From: Candidatus Binatus sp.
Lineage (GTDB): Bacteria; Desulfobacterota; Binatia; Binatales; Binataceae
Reading direction: 5' to 3'
NCBI RefSeq assembly: GCF_030646925.1
Contig: NZ_JAUSKL010000021.1
Coordinates: forward strand, 1-64,000
DNA length: 64,000 bases
Under the pieces are notes generated by a model, which did no database searches, was not told where the DNA came from, and saw only the letters and a list, made by a program, of their open reading frames with translations. Numbering within the stretch: position 1 is the stretch's first letter; the number at the start of each line of letters is the position of its first letter. Below are positions 25,148-33,699 of the stretch, one piece after another. A program made the position numbers and the translations under genes.

Positions 25148-26191
25148 ATGAGTGAGATTCTCGTAGCCGGCATTACGCATTATCCGCCGCTCGCCGGGCG
25201 CGACGAAATGATGTCCTGGATTTTGAAGCGCATGCTGCAGAATCCGAAGCTGCCGGAAAAATTTCGCCACGCGGAAAACTGGCCCGACGCGATGCGCGCT
25301 GAATGGAGCACCGACGAAGGCGCCGGCGCGGCGCGAACGCATCGCGAGCGCTTGCTCAAGGCGCTGCGCAAAACGCGCGCGCAGATCGACGCGTTTCGGC
25401 CCGACCTGGTGGTGGTCTGGGGCGACGATCAGTACGAGAATTTTCGCGAGGACATCGTCCCGCCGTATTGCATCTACGCGCACGAATCGTTCGAGTTCAG
25501 TTCGCCCGCGCACAACGTGTGGAACGAGGCTGCCGAGAAGAAGTTCAGCGTCCCCGGCAACGTGAAGGCGGCGAAGTATCTCGCGAGCGGGCTTATCGAT
25601 GCGGGCTTCGACGCGGCGTATTCCTACAAGCCGCTGCATCATCCGCTGGGCCACGCGTTTGCGAATGCGATTCTATATCTCGACTACGATCGCAAGGGTT
25701 TTGCTTTTCCGATCATTCCATTTTCGATCAATTGCTACGGCCGGAAAGTGATCGCGCAACGCGGCGGCCTGCCGATGTTCGAAAATCCGCCGTCAACCGA
25801 GCAACTCGATCCGCCGGCGCCGACGCCGCGGCGGCTGTTCGATCTGGGCGCCGCGACCGCGCGCATTTTTGCCGAGAGTCCGTGGCGGGTCGTGCTGCTG
25901 GCGTCGTCGGGATGGTCGCACGCATTTCTAACCGAGAAGAATCACTTTCTCTATCCGGACACGCCGGCCGATTGGAAACTGTTCGAGGCGTTGCGCTCCG
26001 GCAACTACGATGCGTGGCGGAATTATCCCGCGTCGGCAGTCGAGGAAAGCGGGCAGCAGGAAATTCTAAACTGGATGTGCCTCGCCGGAGCGCTCGCGCA
26101 ACTCAATCGCAAGCCGGCGGAGACCGAATTTATCGATACGTGGATCTTCAATTCGTCGAAGTGCTTTTTGATGGCGCCGCCGGCAAATTGA
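25148..26191 (+). CDS. LigB-like (class III extradiol dioxygenase fold) protein
   Basis: A 347-residue protein; ATG 25142 is an alternative start, but 'GAGGA' is better spaced for 25148. His11 ('GITHYPPL') matches the first iron ligand of LigB enzymes, and 'KPLHHPLGHAF' (His164/165/169) is near the acid-base His. 'QQEILNWMCLAGAL' provides a Glu like the third ligand. The second ligand, normally His in a G-D/N-D-H motif, is Gln95 here ('WGDDQYENF'). It may use the LigB fold for another reaction or bind metal differently. Context (SDR and Rieske oxygenase downstream) points to aromatic metabolism. Confidence 0.8.
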   Translation: MSEILVAGITHYPPLAGRDEMMSWILKRMLQNPKLPEKFRHAENWPDAMRAEWSTDEGAGAARTHRERLLKALRKTRAQIDAFRPDLVVVWGDDQYENFREDIVPPYCIYAHESFEFSSPAHNVWNEAAEKKFSVPGNVKAAKYLASGLIDAGFDAAYSYKPLHHPLGHAFANAILYLDYDRKGFAFPIIPFSINCYGRKVIAQRGGLPMFENPPSTEQLDPPAPTPRRLFDLGAATARIFAESPWRVVLLASSGWSHAFLTEKNHFLYPDTPADWKLFEALRSGNYDAWRNYPASAVEESGQQEILNWMCLAGALAQLNRKPAETEFIDTWIFNSSKCFLMAPPAN

Positions 26192-26225
26192 GCGAGATGC
26201 TTTTCGACTAACGCGGAGAGCCGGA

Positions 26226-27038
26226 ATGAAACTCAAAGAAAAAGTCGCAGTGGTTACCGGAACCAGCGCGAATATCGGCGGCGGTATCGCGGAAGGACTC
26301 GCGGCCGAGGGCGCAGCGCTGGTGTGCGTCGATGCGCGCGAAGAGAATTCCGCAGATTGTGCGCGCTACATCAATGGCAGCGGCGGCAGAGCGATCGCCG
26401 CGACGTGCGACGTCACCGACGAGCGCCAGGTGATCGCGGCGATCGGCGCGGCGCGCGAATCGTTCGGCGGAATCGACATCCTGGTGAACAGCGCGGCGAT
26501 CTTCAACAAGAAAGGCGTGCTCGACATGCCGCTCGCCGAATGGCATCGACAGATCGAAATTATTCTCACCGGCGCGTTCCTGTTCACGAAGCACGCGGCC
26601 AGGTTAATGATCGAGCAGGGGCGCAAGGGGAGCATCATCAATATCATTTCGACCGCGGGGCATCAGGGCGAGCCGAACAACATCGCGTATTGCACGGCCA
26701 AGAGCGGGCTTTTGAATTTTACGCGATCGGCCGCGATGGAATTGGTCGCGCACGGCATCCGCGTGAACAGCCTGACGCCGACGGCGACCGACCCGGCGGA
26801 ATCTTTCGAGCGCGCCGCGCGATGGGGTCGCAAGGTGCAGAGCGCGGAGGCGATCACGCGCGCGTTCGAGCCGTTTCGCAAGGGCGTGCCGATGCAGAAA
26901 TTGCCGAAGCCGAGCGACTACGGACAGGCCGCGGCATTTCTCGCGTCGGACGATGCGGCAATGATCACCGGCACGGATTTGCGCGTCGATGCGGGCGCGA
27001 TCGCGCGTTATTGGGCATGGAATCCATCTGACAAGTAG
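26226..27038 (+). CDS. Short-chain dehydrogenase, candidate cis-dihydrodiol dehydrogenase
   Basis: A 270-residue SDR with 'TGTSANIGGGIA' as the cofactor loop, 'NSAA' in place of NNAG, Ser in 'NIISTAG' and 'YCTAK' as the Tyr/Lys pair. 'IRVNSLTPTATDPAESF' is the substrate-lid start. It follows the LigB-like gene by 34 bases and precedes the Rieske alpha subunit by 35, so it fits the step that rearomatises a cis-dihydrodiol to a catechol. That step is inferred from context; the sequence alone only shows an NAD(P)-dependent SDR. Confidence 0.88.
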   Translation: MKLKEKVAVVTGTSANIGGGIAEGLAAEGAALVCVDAREENSADCARYINGSGGRAIAATCDVTDERQVIAAIGAARESFGGIDILVNSAAIFNKKGVLDMPLAEWHRQIEIILTGAFLFTKHAARLMIEQGRKGSIINIISTAGHQGEPNNIAYCTAKSGLLNFTRSAAMELVAHGIRVNSLTPTATDPAESFERAARWGRKVQSAEAITRAFEPFRKGVPMQKLPKPSDYGQAAAFLASDDAAMITGTDLRVDAGAIARYWAWNPSDK

Positions 27039-27073
27039 CGCGACGAGCGCCGTCAAAATGCAGGAGAGGCAGC

Positions 27074-28366
27074 ATGGACAAATCAACTGAGAGCTACATC
27101 ATCGACGATCAGGACGCGGGACTGTTTCGGGTGAATCGCCGCGCGTTCACCGATCCTGAATGCCTGCAGGAGGAACGGCGGCGGATTTTCGACAAGTGCT
27201 GGATTTACGTTGGGCACGAGTCCGAGGTGCCGCATGCCGGCGACTATCGATCGCGCAACGCGGCGGGCCGTCCGATGATCCTGGTGCGCGGCGATGACAG
27301 CGTGGCGCGCGTCCTGCTGAATACCTGCACGCATCGCGGCGCGATGGTCTGTCGCCAGAATTCCGGCAACGCGAAAACATTTCAATGCCCGTATCACGCA
27401 TGGACTTACAATTCGCGCGGGCAATTGGTCGGAGTACCGGGCGAAGATTCATACAGCGACGCGTTCAAGCGCGACGACCTGGGCCTGGCGGCGCCGCCGC
27501 AGGTGGACAATTATCGCGGCTTCATTTTCGCGTGCTTCGATCCGGCGGCGGAGAGTCTCTACGACTATCTGGCGGGCGCGCGCGAGTACCTCGACCTCGT
27601 GGCGGATCAATCCGAACTGGGGATGAAAATCGTCGCGGGGCAGCAGTCGTACAGCGCGCGCGCCAACTGGAAATTGCTGATGGAGAACAGTTACGACGGC
27701 TATCACGGATTGCCGACGCATCAGCGCTACTTCAGTTTTCTGAGTGACATCGGCATCGATTTCAAGGGCAACAATCTTGGGGCGCCAGTGCGGCAAAAGA
27801 CCGTCGATCTTGGCAACGGGCACGCCGTGCTCGAGTATCAGAGCGCATGGGGACGACCGATCGCGCACTGGGTTCCGCCATTCGGGGAGCATCGCAAGGA
27901 ACATTTTGAGCAGTTGCGGCGAAGATTCGACGATCGATTTGGTCCGGAGCGCGCGCGGCGAATTTGCGAGACCAGCCGCAACCTCGGAATTTTTCCGAAT
28001 CTCGTGATCAACGACATCATGGCGATCACCGTCCGCACCTTTTTCCCCGTTTCGCCCGATTACATGGAGGTCAATGCGTGGGCGCTGGCGCCGATCGAGG
28101 AGAGCGCGGCGGACTCGAAGCTGCGGCTGGACAACTTTCTTACGTTCCTCGGGCCCGGTGGATTTGCGACGCCCGACGACGTCGAAATGCTCGAATCGTG
28201 TCAGCGCGGTTTTGCCAATCGCGAGGTCGCGTGGTCCGACATCTCGCGCGGGATGAAGCGGGAGCATCCGTCTATCACCGACGAATTGCAGATGCGCGCG
28301 TTCTGGCGTCGATGGAATCAACTGATGACAACACCGCAGATACGGCGCGCGAGGAAAGCGGCATGA
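27074..28366 (+). CDS. Rieske aromatic-ring-hydroxylating oxygenase, alpha subunit
   Basis: A 430-residue terminal oxygenase. The Rieske [2Fe-2S] ligands are Cys85/His87 ('CTHRG') and Cys105/His108 ('CPYHAW'). The mononuclear iron site is His211 and His216 in 'DGYHGLPTH', with bridging Asp208, and a probable third ligand Asp368/369 ('TPDDVEMLES'). It adds O2 to an aromatic ring as a dihydrodiol or hydroxylates it, taking electrons from a ferredoxin and reductase not encoded in this window. Its stop overlaps the beta-subunit start as ATGA, ensuring paired synthesis. Confidence 0.96.
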   Translation: MDKSTESYIIDDQDAGLFRVNRRAFTDPECLQEERRRIFDKCWIYVGHESEVPHAGDYRSRNAAGRPMILVRGDDSVARVLLNTCTHRGAMVCRQNSGNAKTFQCPYHAWTYNSRGQLVGVPGEDSYSDAFKRDDLGLAAPPQVDNYRGFIFACFDPAAESLYDYLAGAREYLDLVADQSELGMKIVAGQQSYSARANWKLLMENSYDGYHGLPTHQRYFSFLSDIGIDFKGNNLGAPVRQKTVDLGNGHAVLEYQSAWGRPIAHWVPPFGEHRKEHFEQLRRRFDDRFGPERARRICETSRNLGIFPNLVINDIMAITVRTFFPVSPDYMEVNAWALAPIEESAADSKLRLDNFLTFLGPGGFATPDDVEMLESCQRGFANREVAWSDISRGMKREHPSITDELQMRAFWRRWNQLMTTPQIRRARKAA

Positions 28367-28854
28367 GCGCGACCGAACTTCCAAGCCGCCAGCAAGTCGA
28401 AGACCTGCTATACAAGGAAGCGGCGCTGCTCGACGAGTGGCGGCTCGAGGAGTGGCTCGAACTTCTCGCCGAGGATGCGATCTACGAAATCCCGCCGACC
28501 GACGTTCCGGAAGGGGATTCGCGCAACACGCTCTTCATAGTCGCCGACGATGCGGTGCGAATCCGTTCGCGCGTGAAGCAGTTGCTCGGCAAATCAGCGT
28601 GGGCCGAGAATCCGCACTCGCGGACGCGGCGCATGATCGCCAATGTGCGCGTGCTCGGCTCCGACGGTGAGAACATCCTCGTGACGGCGAACTTCGCGGT
28701 GCATCGGATGCGCTACGAATCGGTCGATACGTACATCGGGCACTACGATTACAAGCTGCTGCGGCGCGGCAATGATCTCAGAATCCGCGAGCGGCGCGTG
28801 ATTCTCGACAACGAGGCGCTGCGTCCGCACGGGAAAATCAGCTTCATCCTGTAG
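28363..28854 (+). CDS. Aromatic-ring-hydroxylating dioxygenase, beta subunit
   Basis: A 163-residue protein beginning at ATG 28363 inside the alpha stop. 'VEDLLYKEAALLDEWRLEEW' then 'AIYEIP' is the usual start of the NTF2-like beta subunit, and 'HSRTRRMIANVRV' lies near the centre. It has no metal site and stabilises the alpha3-beta3 oxygenase. The amidohydrolase gene follows 33 bases later. Confidence 0.95.
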   Translation: MSATELPSRQQVEDLLYKEAALLDEWRLEEWLELLAEDAIYEIPPTDVPEGDSRNTLFIVADDAVRIRSRVKQLLGKSAWAENPHSRTRRMIANVRVLGSDGENILVTANFAVHRMRYESVDTYIGHYDYKLLRRGNDLRIRERRVILDNEALRPHGKISFIL

Positions 28855-28887
28855 CGCAAATAATCCGCGAATACGCCGGAGGCCGCG

Positions 28888-29877
28888 ATGGACGTCATCG
28901 ATATGCACAATCACTTCGTCGCGCCCGCGGTGATCGATTTTCTCGCGCGTGAAGGCAAGCACTTTGCGACCAGGATCGTCGAGCGCGACGGCCGGCGATT
29001 TTTCCTGATTCATGAGAGCGCGATGCGTCCAATCGATGGCGCGATCTCCGACGCGAGCTTGCGCATCGCGGACATGGATCGCGAAGGCGTCACCGCGCAG
29101 GCGATTTCGTGCGTGCCATTCCTGATGTATCCCGACGTCGAGGCGGATTGCGGACTTGCGATCGCGCAGGTCAACAACGATGCAATGGCGGCGCTGGCGT
29201 CGAGCGATCCGGCGCACTTCGTGCCGCTGGCGTCGGTGCCGATGCAAAATCCGGCGACTGCGGCAAAGGAACTCGAGCGAGCGGCAAAACTGGGACTGCG
29301 CGGCGTCGAGATTCCGCCGAAGGTCGTTGAACGTCAGCTCGACGAAGCGGATTTCGAAGTGTTCTGGGAAGCGGCTGAGACGCTCGAGATGGCGGTCTGC
29401 ATCCATCCGTTCGAAGCAGCGCCGACTGGCGCGCTCGCGCGATACTTTCTCGGCAACCTGGTCGGCAATCTATACGACACCGGCCTGGCTGCGGCGCTGC
29501 TGATTTATGGCGGAGTGCTGGAGCGTCATCCGAAGCTCAAAATAGTGCTGTATCACGGGGGCGGCGCGCTGCCGGCGTTGGTCGGGCGGCTCGACATGGG
29601 ATATCGATTGGTGCCGGAGTGCCGCAACGCGATTCCGCGCCCGCCATCGACTTATGTTCCGCAATTTCACTTCGACATCATCGCGCACAATCGAGCGATG
29701 CTAGGTCACTTGGTGAGCACCTATGGCGCCGAGCGGTTTGTAGTTGGCAGCGACTATCCGCTGCCCGCCGGACTGGCTCATCCGGTCGAGGAAGTCAAAG
29801 CACTTGGACTTAGCAGCGCGGACGAAGAGAAGATCCTGGTTGCCAACGCGCGCAAGCTGCTGCGTCTAGGCAACTAG
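28888..29877 (+). CDS. ACMSD-like amidohydrolase (decarboxylase)
   Basis: A 329-residue metal-dependent TIM-barrel protein. His7 and His9 ('DMHNHF') form the HxH site, 'AVCIHPF' provides a third His and 'VVGSDYPLPAGL' the catalytic Asp. The family includes aminocarboxymuconate-semialdehyde decarboxylase and aromatic-acid decarboxylases, which act in meta-cleavage pathways or remove ring carboxylates. As the last gene of the Rieske cluster, it may decarboxylate a ring or ring-cleavage product (inference). It converges with the cytochrome gene; 'TACCTTAGGTA', a small inverted repeat, lies between them. Confidence 0.92.
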   Translation: MDVIDMHNHFVAPAVIDFLAREGKHFATRIVERDGRRFFLIHESAMRPIDGAISDASLRIADMDREGVTAQAISCVPFLMYPDVEADCGLAIAQVNNDAMAALASSDPAHFVPLASVPMQNPATAAKELERAAKLGLRGVEIPPKVVERQLDEADFEVFWEAAETLEMAVCIHPFEAAPTGALARYFLGNLVGNLYDTGLAAALLIYGGVLERHPKLKIVLYHGGGALPALVGRLDMGYRLVPECRNAIPRPPSTYVPQFHFDIIAHNRAMLGHLVSTYGAERFVVGSDYPLPAGLAHPVEEVKALGLSSADEEKILVANARKLLRLGN

Positions 29878-29938
29878 CCCCTCGAAGAGCTCACTACCTT
29901 AGGTAACACTCTGCGCGATCGCTACTTTGCGGCCGCGA

Positions 29939-31339
29939 CTAAAGAGTGAGCAGGAAAGCTACCAGGTCCTGCTTCTCATCCGGCGTCAGTTTCGTGCCCA
30001 ACACCAAGTTGAAGAATTCCACAGTATCGTCGAGAGTCAGCAGGCGTCCATCGTGTAAGTAGGGCGGCGAGTCCCTTATGCCGCTCAAAGGAAACGTTTT
30101 GATCGGCCCGTCGGTGCTCGCCATCATGCCATTGATCATCACAGGCTTGTAGAAGCGTTCGGCATGAAGGTTATGTGTCAGGTTGTCGGTGTAGTACGGA
30201 GGAACGTGACAGGATACACAATTGCCTTTGCCAAAAAAGATTGCTTGTCCGCGTAGCTCAGCCGGAGTTGCCTTTTTTGGATCGAGCTTGCCATAGACAT
30301 CCAGCTTAGGCGCCGGAGGGAAGTCCAGCAATTCCTGGACTTCGGCCATGTCGTGGACCTGGCTGCCGCGTTCGAGGATATTAACGCCCTTCTTGGTAGC
30401 GATCACCGGATCGCCGTCGAAGTATGCTGCGCGCTGCTCGAACTCGGTGAAGTCTTCAACCGTCTTAAGGGAGCGCTGCGAGCCGAACAAGCGCTGGATG
30501 TTAACGCCGCGCAGCGAAGGCGTATCGATACGATGGCGAAATGCTTGAGGGCGAGTATCTCCCGCCAAGTGGGTCGCCCCGTTCGAATGGCCATTCGCGT
30601 GGCAATCAAAACAAGTGACGCCTCGGCTAGGGCGATCCGAGCGGCGATCTTCTGTTTGATTAAACTGCTGTTGGGGAAACGGCGTGACCAGAAGCCGCAC
30701 GCCCTCTAACTGCTTGGGGTTGAGGATGCCATTAAAAAGTTCGTAGTAGTTCTCGATAGTAACCAGCTTGCCTTTGGATACATCACCGAGATCTGGACGA
30801 GTAGTCAGAAAAATGGGTGGCGGAAATTCGGGCAGGAACTGATCTGGTAGATCGAAATCGAGATCAAATCGGGTCAGATCGCGGCCTTCCTGTTTCTTGA
30901 TCTCGTCGATCTCGAAACGCGGGAAGAGCATTCCACCTTCGGGATGGTTGGGATGAGGCAGCGGATAGAATCCCTTGGGAAACAAATCCTTGCCGCGAAT
31001 TTCGTCAGGGCTCGCAGAGGAAAGCTGCTCCCACGTCATCCCTGTGGACAACTTGACGCGAACGCCGCCTTGCACTGCTTTGCCGCGCGACATAGTGGCA
31101 TTCGCCTTGGGCTTATTGCTCAGGTCGTAGCGTTCATCGAGCAGGCTTTGATGCTTCTTCTCGATACCTGGCTTCGCCGCGGTCATGCGTTCCTTGATGG
31201 CGGCAAACGGCTCCTTGATGTCCACAGCCATGTAACTGGTTTGTCCGCGCTGCTCCTGCGGATATGCCGGGTGCCAGATCAGTATCAAGGCCGCGAACGC
31301 CAAAGTAGCCAGAAAACTCTTACTGATTTGCCGCTTCAT
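29939..31339 (-). CDS. Dihaem cytochrome c peroxidase / MauG-like protein
   Basis: A 466-residue exported protein. An N-terminal hydrophobic signal ends near 'AYPQEQ' (about 25-30). Two haem c sites are seen: Cys243-Cys246-His247 ('CFDCH') and Cys374-Cys377-His378 ('CVSCH'). 'LSGIRDSPPYLHDGRLLTLD' near the C-terminus is typical of the CcpA/MauG group. It should act in the periplasm, reducing peroxide or oxidising a protein or small substrate. It is longer before the first haem than standard CcpA (about 340 residues), so a specialised oxidase is possible. Monocistronic, 68 bases from the amidohydrolase upstream. Confidence 0.93.
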   Translation of the reverse strand: MKRQISKSFLATLAFAALILIWHPAYPQEQRGQTSYMAVDIKEPFAAIKERMTAAKPGIEKKHQSLLDERYDLSNKPKANATMSRGKAVQGGVRVKLSTGMTWEQLSSASPDEIRGKDLFPKGFYPLPHPNHPEGGMLFPRFEIDEIKKQEGRDLTRFDLDFDLPDQFLPEFPPPIFLTTRPDLGDVSKGKLVTIENYYELFNGILNPKQLEGVRLLVTPFPQQQFNQTEDRRSDRPSRGVTCFDCHANGHSNGATHLAGDTRPQAFRHRIDTPSLRGVNIQRLFGSQRSLKTVEDFTEFEQRAAYFDGDPVIATKKGVNILERGSQVHDMAEVQELLDFPPAPKLDVYGKLDPKKATPAELRGQAIFFGKGNCVSCHVPPYYTDNLTHNLHAERFYKPVMINGMMASTDGPIKTFPLSGIRDSPPYLHDGRLLTLDDTVEFFNLVLGTKLTPDEKQDLVAFLLTL

Positions 31340-31406
31340 ACAAATCCCCTACTGCTCCAGACTGATAACCTTGCTCAGTAAGGCGGCCGCTTCCGATGCC
31401 TTCGAC

Positions 31407-32606
31407 TTACATCAGTTTATACGCATGCGCGACGTTCTCGCCGAGGATCGCGCGACGACCCGAGTCGTTCATTGGCGCGATCAGGCCTTTCAACTCCTCG
31501 AGATAGTTGCCCGGGTGATCGGGATGCGGATAGTCGGACGCCCAGAAAAACTTGTCTTCGCCAACGATTCCCATCATAGCAGCTATCGTGCGCTCATCGG
31601 GATCAGCCGAGATGTAGCATGAGCGCTTGAAGTAGTATGAGGGCTTTTCCTTGAGCCGAACGGTGGCGCCGAGAGTGGTGCCGTGGAAGATAGCGTCGGC
31701 TCGATCGAGGAAGTAGCCTATCCATCCGGCCTGCGCTTCGAGCACCACTACCTTCAGCTTCGGGAATCGATCGAACACGCCAAGCTGGAAGAAGGTGCCA
31801 AAGGCGTGCTGGACTCCCTGGCCTGCAAAGAGATCGTAGTACCAGGCAGCCCACTGGAAACGATCGTAACGATGATGGATGCCGAAGCTGGGGGGCTCGA
31901 AAGTCGGATGGATCGCGAGCGGAACGTCGAGGTCCTGCGCGGTGGCAAACACGCTATCGTGCTTGCTGTCGCCGTGCGGGACGCGCGTGATGGTGAAAGG
32001 GCATACGAAAGCGCCCTTGCATCCATCCTTGACTGCCCGCTCAAGCTCGCGCGCGGCTTCTTCCGGATCGCCGAGCGATAGGTGCGCGATCGGGATCAGC
32101 TTGCCACCCGAGTCGCGGCAGAAATCCGCGATCCAGCGATTATAGGCGCGGCAATAGGCGGCCGATAGTTCGGCGTCGAAGAGTTCCGCTTCCCACAGCA
32201 GCCCGATGGTAGGATATAGAAGCGCCTTTTCCATCCCTTCCTGCGCGAGCAGTTCAAGCCGGTCTTTCATAACCATCGTGCCGAACGCCGCACCTTTGAG
32301 ATAAGTATCCTCGGGCTTGGGCTGCATCATGCGGACTTGCTCGGGCTTGGTCTCACCGCGCATCGCGCTTTCGCGCAGCTTGTTGGCCTCTTCGACGCGC
32401 TTGCCCATCCCGCCGAGCGAGCCCAGCACTCCGGGTTGCGTCATCTTGGCGCGCTTGCGATCGATCTCGAGATACTCGAAGCCGTCATCGCCGACCCTGA
32501 TACGCATCGCGCGGTCGCGATACTTAGGATCGATATACTTCTCCCAAAGGTCGGGCGGCTCGAGGATGTGTCCATCGCAATCGATCACTAGTACTTCAGT
32601 CTTCAT
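31407..32606 (-). CDS. Amidohydrolase-2 family metal-dependent hydrolase
   Basis: A 399-residue protein. The N-terminal metal site reads 'IDCDGHILEP', the D-x-D-G-H form of this subfamily in place of H-x-H. 'VPLAIHPTF' adds a His and 'WASDYPHPDHP' the catalytic Asp. Such proteins are hydrolases or non-oxidative decarboxylases found in catabolic clusters of soil bacteria. An inserted helical segment (about 60-100) is typical. It precedes no clear partner; the cyclase gene is 62 bases upstream on the same strand, so the two may be coexpressed. Substrate unknown. Confidence 0.9.
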   Translation of the reverse strand: MKTEVLVIDCDGHILEPPDLWEKYIDPKYRDRAMRIRVGDDGFEYLEIDRKRAKMTQPGVLGSLGGMGKRVEEANKLRESAMRGETKPEQVRMMQPKPEDTYLKGAAFGTMVMKDRLELLAQEGMEKALLYPTIGLLWEAELFDAELSAAYCRAYNRWIADFCRDSGGKLIPIAHLSLGDPEEAARELERAVKDGCKGAFVCPFTITRVPHGDSKHDSVFATAQDLDVPLAIHPTFEPPSFGIHHRYDRFQWAAWYYDLFAGQGVQHAFGTFFQLGVFDRFPKLKVVVLEAQAGWIGYFLDRADAIFHGTTLGATVRLKEKPSYYFKRSCYISADPDERTIAAMMGIVGEDKFFWASDYPHPDHPGNYLEELKGLIAPMNDSGRRAILGENVAHAYKLM

Positions 32607-32668
32607 ACTTACTCCTGAGCTATAAGTTGCCGGCTAGTCGAGCTAGTTAGTCAGTTCATCGGAACGAC

Positions 32669-33595
32669 CTAGAAGATCGCGAGCGGATTCACCGGCGATG
32701 CAGTTCCCCGCTCGAGGATGAGCGGCGCCATCGTGAACAGGAACTCATAGCGATTCAGATCGCCGCACGCGACCGAGACCGCGTCGAGGTCGGCGTTGTC
32801 GATCAGATGGATGCCCATCGCGACCAGCGTGCCGACATGGACCGGCAGCGGAACGCCGGCATAGCCCGACGGCACCACGTCGCTGACCGCATCGCTGCCG
32901 AGGATCGCGATCTTGCGATCGTGCAGCCATGGCAGACAACTCGCGTCGAGGCCGGGGAGACCTTCCTTGAATGCGTCCCAGCCGCCTTTGACCTTGCGGC
33001 GACCGGCGCGGCCGGTGCGCACCATCAGCACGTCGCCCTCCTGGACGCGGACGCTCTGCGCTTTTTCGGCGGCGTCGAGATCCTCAGGCTGAATCGCGGT
33101 GCCGGGCTCGAGCCATTCGACTTTCTTAAGCCGCGGGATGTCGAGCAGGACGCCGCGACTGACGATGCCGTCGCGAGTGACGTCAATCGCGCATTTCTTG
33201 GCGCCGTGCGATCCCACTTCGCTCGCATCGAAGCCGTTGTACATCTTGTTGTCCCAGAACACGTGGCAGAGCGCGTCGAGATGAGTGTTGGCCGTCCCGT
33301 GCGGCGCGATCGCAAAGTAGTCGCCGGCGTAGGGCAAATCCATCTCGCGCGAATCGAAGCCTGCCTGCACCATCAGATGCGTCACCGGCGTGGGATTGTC
33401 GGGCGCGGGGATCGTCGCCAGCGGCAGCGCCATCGAGACGGTCTGTCCGGTCTGCACCAGTTTGGCGGCGGCCGCGCGCTTCGCATCGGTGATGAAATTG
33501 AGCGCGCCGCGTTGATCGTCCTTGCCCCAGCGGCCCCAGTTGCTGAGTTTCTCGAACATCCCCTTCACATCGGCGGGCGTGAGTTTTTGCGCCAT
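32669..33595 (-). CDS. Cyclase family protein (kynurenine formamidase-like)
   Basis: A 308-residue protein with 'HGTANTHLDALCH' at about 97-109, the HxGTHxD-type metal-binding motif of the cyclase/KynB superfamily. 'GALNFITDAKRAAAAKLVQTG' near the N-terminus is typical of the larger soil-bacterial subgroup. It hydrolyses an amide or lactone using a divalent metal. It is divergent from the SagB-like gene and upstream of the amidohydrolase on the same strand. Physiological substrate unknown. Confidence 0.9.
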   Translation of the reverse strand: MAQKLTPADVKGMFEKLSNWGRWGKDDQRGALNFITDAKRAAAAKLVQTGQTVSMALPLATIPAPDNPTPVTHLMVQAGFDSREMDLPYAGDYFAIAPHGTANTHLDALCHVFWDNKMYNGFDASEVGSHGAKKCAIDVTRDGIVSRGVLLDIPRLKKVEWLEPGTAIQPEDLDAAEKAQSVRVQEGDVLMVRTGRAGRRKVKGGWDAFKEGLPGLDASCLPWLHDRKIAILGSDAVSDVVPSGYAGVPLPVHVGTLVAMGIHLIDNADLDAVSVACGDLNRYEFLFTMAPLILERGTASPVNPLAIF

Positions 33596-33699
33596 GGTAC
33601 ACTCTCCTTGCGCGGTGTCCGCGAAAAATTTCTATACCACATGCGGCGCACTGCTTAGCAACTGAACGATTGGTACGGAATTCGTCCCGAGGGCGAGAT

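Noticed and set aside
25148-26191. Plain call as catechol extradiol dioxygenase
   Set aside because: A key iron ligand seems replaced by Gln, so the activity is not supported by sequence.
33596-33699. Search for a short precursor peptide beside the SagB-like enzyme
   Set aside because: No Cys/Ser/Thr-rich leader-core peptide with a ribosome site was found here or between SagB and kinase.
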